Origin: Chitinophagales bacterium
GTDB lineage: Bacteria; Bacteroidota; Bacteroidia; Chitinophagales; Chitinophagaceae
Assembly: GCA_017303835.1 (NCBI GenBank)
Contig: JAFLBI010000001.1
Coordinates: forward strand, 2,727,968-2,791,967
Direction: 5' to 3'
Length of the DNA stretch: 64,000 bases
This document shows positions 62,201 through 64,000 of the stretch, piece by piece. The first letter of the stretch is position 1; every line of letters begins with the position of its first letter. Under the pieces are notes generated by a model. That model made no database searches. It saw only the letters and a list, made by a program, of their open reading frames with translations, and was not told the DNA's origin. The translations under genes were made by a program, and so were the position numbers.

Positions 62201-62421
62201 GCCAACGCGCCATTTGTTGTAAGGCTAGATCCATTACGCACAATAAAAACATCTCCGGCACTAAAACTGCCTGGAGCTGTACCACTACCATCTGTATTGG
62301 TTCCCCAGGTAGCAAGATCATTGGCATTGCCTGTTGCTTTGGAGTAATACGTAACACCTTGCCCCATGAGCAATTGCGCCAAACAAATAAAAATGGAAGA
62401 CAAAACAAGTCTTACCCGCAT
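59257..62421 (-). CDS. Large exported beta-repeat protein with type IX secretion sorting domain
   Basis: The protein has 1,054 residues from ATG 62421 (TTG at 62439 would add six residues). A signal peptide (VRLVLSSIFICLAQLLMGQ) is followed by a long stretch of beta-strand repeats rich in Thr, Ser, Gly and Asn (LQINNGGTLTASHSITF, GTFTPGGGTYTLTNSTIEF), suggesting a beta-helix or adhesin. The last 80 residues are a type A Por/T9SS C-terminal domain (VRVYPNPYKGGNIQLMLF, QVSIIDALGKQL, GVYQLQISGKSGRWTTKLIVD). It is therefore sent across the outer membrane by the type IX system and probably anchored at the cell surface. Downstream it is coupled to the PID-CTERM-like gene. Confidence 0.9.
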   Translation of the reverse strand: MRVRLVLSSIFICLAQLLMGQGVTYYSKATGNANDLATWGTNTDGSGTAPGSFSAGDVFIVRNGSSLTTNGALALNSTGINAVTLQINNGGTLTASHSITFVDGGSGTNFVIENNGTYAHNLATDVSTTVFTATTRDFQTGSTINFTQSGTHNLTSFGFGVNVYNLGITGTTITVNLSGGAFNISGTFTISSGNTFDLTSTASSAAIFGTPSGLSGTGTLRSGSSFNPSMPAGQSWPFTVEFYRVGAQTIPSGTFTNLNATGGNRTIGSGSTVTITGTFTPGGGTYTLTNSTIEFAQNGALNIPNLPYNNLTISGTGTKTMTTDLTIAGALVISNSNADLDINGNTLTLNGNGSSFTGDLLGSSTSNLVIGGTLGSSPTIKFHTGANTLRDLTLNRTGASAGVTLGSDLTIVRRLNLTNGNLNTANHILTLQSSSIGNTAQIATVGSGASVSYGSLGGIRIERYIPSGNRAYRDLSSGGVYTDNSFVYDNWQEAGATTAGFGTHITGLAGSGVDPTTGLDRTATGSRSMHTYISAAWGDITNTRTTRLDPYRGYRILIRGDRNANITTLPTPTTMNRDTRLRATGKLIYGDITFTTSGASSSAAGVPSSGNSLNNSTNGYSLVANPFPAIVDWHSVQNASTNIQTTYWYFDPTIGTTGAYVTYNSFTETNDNGASNVGRYLQPGMGFFTQTSASNPVLRINEAHKALDAGSLTNIYESVGGNPNVYAKLRAMLRKQVSGRWINMDGTTLVLGENFSNSINNREDAAKLSNGTENLCIVTKSSNLSIDARQQLSAADTIQFRIWQTGNGQQYQLILVGQDFHVEGVLPFLEDRLLQTFTYVRKDTMVIPFTVTADASSSGDRFRIVFRKIRPSGVQHSVKLEGQANAARLIQLQWAAGTEQDMLQYEVEKSIDGNSFYFVGKKSSGEARNWTDMRAAADKTWYRIKQLMLDGSYQYSNMAYFGPEAEEGKQSVRVYPNPYKGGNIQLMLFNIPDDQYQVSIIDALGKQLSLYTFTHKGTQSVQVIPAGQLNPVKGVYQLQISGKSGRWTTKLIVD

Positions 62422-62652
62422 GTTAAACAGTTTAAACAAATAATCAGCCTACACAGGGTATGGATTTCTTGGGCAGGGTTGGGGGTGTGGCGAAAATACT
62501 ATTTTTCAAGCCCTTAGCCTATAGCAAGATGCATTAATAAGCACTTAAGCTGCTTCTACCAGTTTTTAGGTATCTCGGACGATGTGTAACAAAATCGGCT
62601 TTATTTATCTTGCTTAAGGCATTTTTCATGCAGGCTGATAGACTCAAAACCA

Positions 62653-62660
62653 TATATTTG
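62653..62660 (+). promoter_or_regulatory. -7 promoter element (TATATTTG) for the polysaccharide operon
   Basis: An exact TAnnTTTG match lies 208 bases ahead of the Wza-like ATG, giving a long leader of about 200 bases. The -33 region is T-rich but not canonical. Confidence 0.5.
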
Positions 62661-62773
62661 TGAACCTACGTATCTATTTATCCGGAAGGAATGATTGAGT
62701 GAGCCGGAAGATACGAAGGAAAGCCTTGGGCTTTGGAAACCATGCACTTAGAACAATAATACATGATATAAAC

Positions 62774-62814
62774 GGGTAATGTGTCCGCCTCTGGCGGACG
62801 CCTTGCCCTTTTTT
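62774..62814 (+). terminator. Intrinsic terminator inside the polysaccharide operon leader
   Basis: Outer stem GGGTAA (62774-62779) with TTGCCC (62803-62808) and inner stem GTCCGCC (62783-62789) with GGCGGAC (62793-62799) stack with one mismatch, loop TCT. They are directly followed by six T (62809-62814). Because it lies between a predicted promoter and the first gene, with no plus-strand gene upstream, it would shut the operon off unless antitermination occurs. Confidence 0.72.
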
Positions 62815-62868
62815 ATTCACCCTAGCTCAGCCTTGTGACTGATGTGGCGGAGCTATATACCTAAGACT

Positions 62869-63660
62869 ATGTTGAATAAACGATTTTTCGCTTTCCTGGC
62901 ATTCTTACTCCTCTTTCTGGGTGGCTTTAGTTCATGCATGACTAAAAAGAAACTAGCCAGATTGAAAAACGAGTATGAGGTTTTTAGAATTGGCTTAGAT
63001 AGCCTGGGCGACGTAAAAGAATGGAAGGAGAGAGATATTTTGCCTGGCGATAAGATTACATTGAATATTAACACTGAGAGTATCAACACCAATCAGGTAG
63101 AGCTATTTAACTTCGGTAAGGACTTATCTTATGTTGTTGCGGATGATAGCACAATTAACATCCCCTTGGCCGGGAAAATTAAGATTGCAGGTTTAAATAG
63201 AAGTAATGCTGCCTTGAGAATTAAAAATGAAATGGCAAAATTTATTAAGAATCCTTATGTATCAATTCAGCCGCTTGAAGTGAATATTATCGTAATGGGG
63301 CAGGTAGATCGTCAGCAGGTGGTAAGTATGCCCGAAAAGGAAGCAAATATTTTGCGTGCGCTAACACTTGCAGGTGGAATAAATCAATTTTCTAAAAGAG
63401 ATTCAGTATTTGTAATCCGTGAATATGATAAAGTGAGAAAATTGATTTCGATAGACTTCAGAGATGCAAAGTCTGTATATGCTTCAGAAGCGTTTAAGCT
63501 GGAGAATAATGATGTAGTAGTAATAAAGCCAAATGACTACTATTACAAACAAGTCAGAAACTCTGAGAATTCCATTAATCTGGGAAGAATTACGCCAATT
63601 ACTACGATACTTGGGATATTCTTTTTACTGATACCTATTTATTCTATATTATCAAGATAA
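62869..63660 (+). CDS. Polysaccharide export lipoprotein, Wza/Poly_export family
   Basis: The protein has 263 residues from ATG 62869; a start at 62842 would put nine extra residues ahead of the signal. A lipoprotein signal peptide ends in FSSC. A polysaccharide-export domain follows (LPGDKITLNINT, VADDSTINIPLAGKIKIAGLNR) and then a SLBB-like region (VNIIVMGQVDRQQVVSMPEKEANILRALTLAGGINQFSKRD). A C-terminal helix (ITTILGIFFLLIPIYSIL) is unusual for an outer-membrane Wza and resembles Bacteroidota export proteins that stay in the periplasm or span a membrane. It probably forms the exit channel with the next gene product. Confidence 0.88.
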   Translation: MLNKRFFAFLAFLLLFLGGFSSCMTKKKLARLKNEYEVFRIGLDSLGDVKEWKERDILPGDKITLNINTESINTNQVELFNFGKDLSYVVADDSTINIPLAGKIKIAGLNRSNAALRIKNEMAKFIKNPYVSIQPLEVNIIVMGQVDRQQVVSMPEKEANILRALTLAGGINQFSKRDSVFVIREYDKVRKLISIDFRDAKSVYASEAFKLENNDVVVIKPNDYYYKQVRNSENSINLGRITPITTILGIFFLLIPIYSILSR

Positions 63661-63666
63661 TCGTTT

Positions 63667-64000
63667 ATGAGCGATACTACTTTTCATGATACCAACCCGG
63701 TATTAAATCAATTCCAGAAAGAAAAGGTTGTGCTTTTTTCCATAAAGGAGTTGCTATTCAAGTATCTGTCCTATCTGCCATTTATACTGTTGATTTTTTC
63801 AATTTCGGTAGGTGTTGGGTATATCTATATCAGATACACTGAACCCGTTTACAAAGCTTCAGTTCAAATACTGGTTAAGACAGATGATTCCAAAAACGCT
63901 GCAGCAGGTCAGGTTGATTTATTCCAGAACCAGATAAGACCAACTCAGTTGGTTAATTTGGATAATGAGATATTAAAAATCAAATCACTTAATCTATTAA
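63667..64000 (+). CDS. Polysaccharide chain-length determinant / Wzc-type protein, N-terminal part (cut by window edge)
   Basis: The first 111 codons are visible from ATG 63667, six bases after the Wza-like gene. They show a basic cytoplasmic start, a membrane helix (FILLIFSISVGVGYIYIRY) and the beginning of the periplasmic Wzz domain (TEPVYKASVQILVKTDD). Wzz/Wzc proteins set chain length and pair with Wza-type export proteins. Whether a tyrosine kinase domain follows is not visible because the gene runs past base 64000. Confidence 0.87.
   Translation, partial: MSDTTFHDTNPVLNQFQKEKVVLFSIKELLFKYLSYLPFILLIFSISVGVGYIYIRYTEPVYKASVQILVKTDDSKNAAAGQVDLFQNQIRPTQLVNLDNEILKIKSLNLL

Overview
The window reads as chromosomal DNA of a member of the Bacteroidota, most likely family Chitinophagaceae. 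Supporting signs are -7 promoter elements of the form TAnnTTTG ahead of many genes, a type IX secretion C-terminal sorting domain, a GLPGLI-family protein, two large TonB-dependent-receptor-like barrels with N-terminal carboxypeptidase-regulatory-like domains, an N-acylornithine-type carbamoyltransferase, and an APH-kinase/RapZ-C fusion. The family-level placement is inference. No rRNA, tRNA, CRISPR array or prophage was seen.

Layout. (1) 1-4560: 3' end of a SNF2 helicase and a first outer-membrane barrel protein. (2) 4590-13112: an arginine operon in the order GNAT acyltransferase, argG, argC, argD, argF', argB, argE, argH, mostly with overlapping or nearly abutting genes. It is preceded by a leader with a 15-codon peptide carrying an R-P-R-R run and nested hairpins, a candidate transcription attenuator. 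(3) 13188-20242: a second barrel paralogue, an FKBP-type isomerase, a GLPGLI protein and a histidine kinase/response regulator pair. (4) 20306-30690: kbl, a class D beta-lactamase-like protein, long-form ispG, nadB, a lipid A-type acyltransferase, a persulfide dioxygenase-rhodanese protein with an ArsR-type regulator, tsaB with a truncated 3-hydroxyacyl-CoA dehydrogenase-like gene, and ridA. (5) 30691-32164: an A+T-rich orphan lipoprotein plus a mini membrane protein. (6) 32163-43877: sugar-type oxidoreductase and aldose epimerase, fused isobutyryl-CoA mutase, MORN/TonB-C protein, DUF885 protein, lipoprotein amidase, amidohydrolase, and a DUF72 gene broken by two compensating frameshifts.

(7) 43887-49553: a DNA-damage-type block. 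umuC and a umuD-like gene are separated by an array of eight alternating palindromic hairpins with a REP-associated tyrosine transposase gene in its middle. The UmuD homologue lacks both catalytic residues. Divergent from it runs an operon of two degenerate 2H-phosphoesterase-like proteins and a PA0069-type radical SAM protein, followed by a toxin-antitoxin pair. (8) 49556-54527: amino acid permease, APH-kinase/RapZ-C fusion and MurU-like nucleotidyltransferase (a likely amino-sugar salvage pair), then a Gfo/Idh/MocA oxidoreductase. (9) 54591-64000: surface polysaccharide genes (hexapeptide acyltransferase, two methyltransferases, NagX-like membrane acetyltransferase), an exosortase with a likely substrate carrying a PVDGG-TM-basic tail, a 1,055-residue type IX-secreted protein, and the start of a Wza/Wzc exopolysaccharide export operon. 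A strong intrinsic terminator lies between that operon's predicted promoter and its first gene.

Strongest leads for new biology: the arginine attenuator, the hairpin array/RAYT element lodged inside umuDC, the non-cleavable UmuD with the divergent 2H/radical-SAM operon, and the terminator in the polysaccharide leader. Everything was read by eye; no alignments or folding calculations were run.
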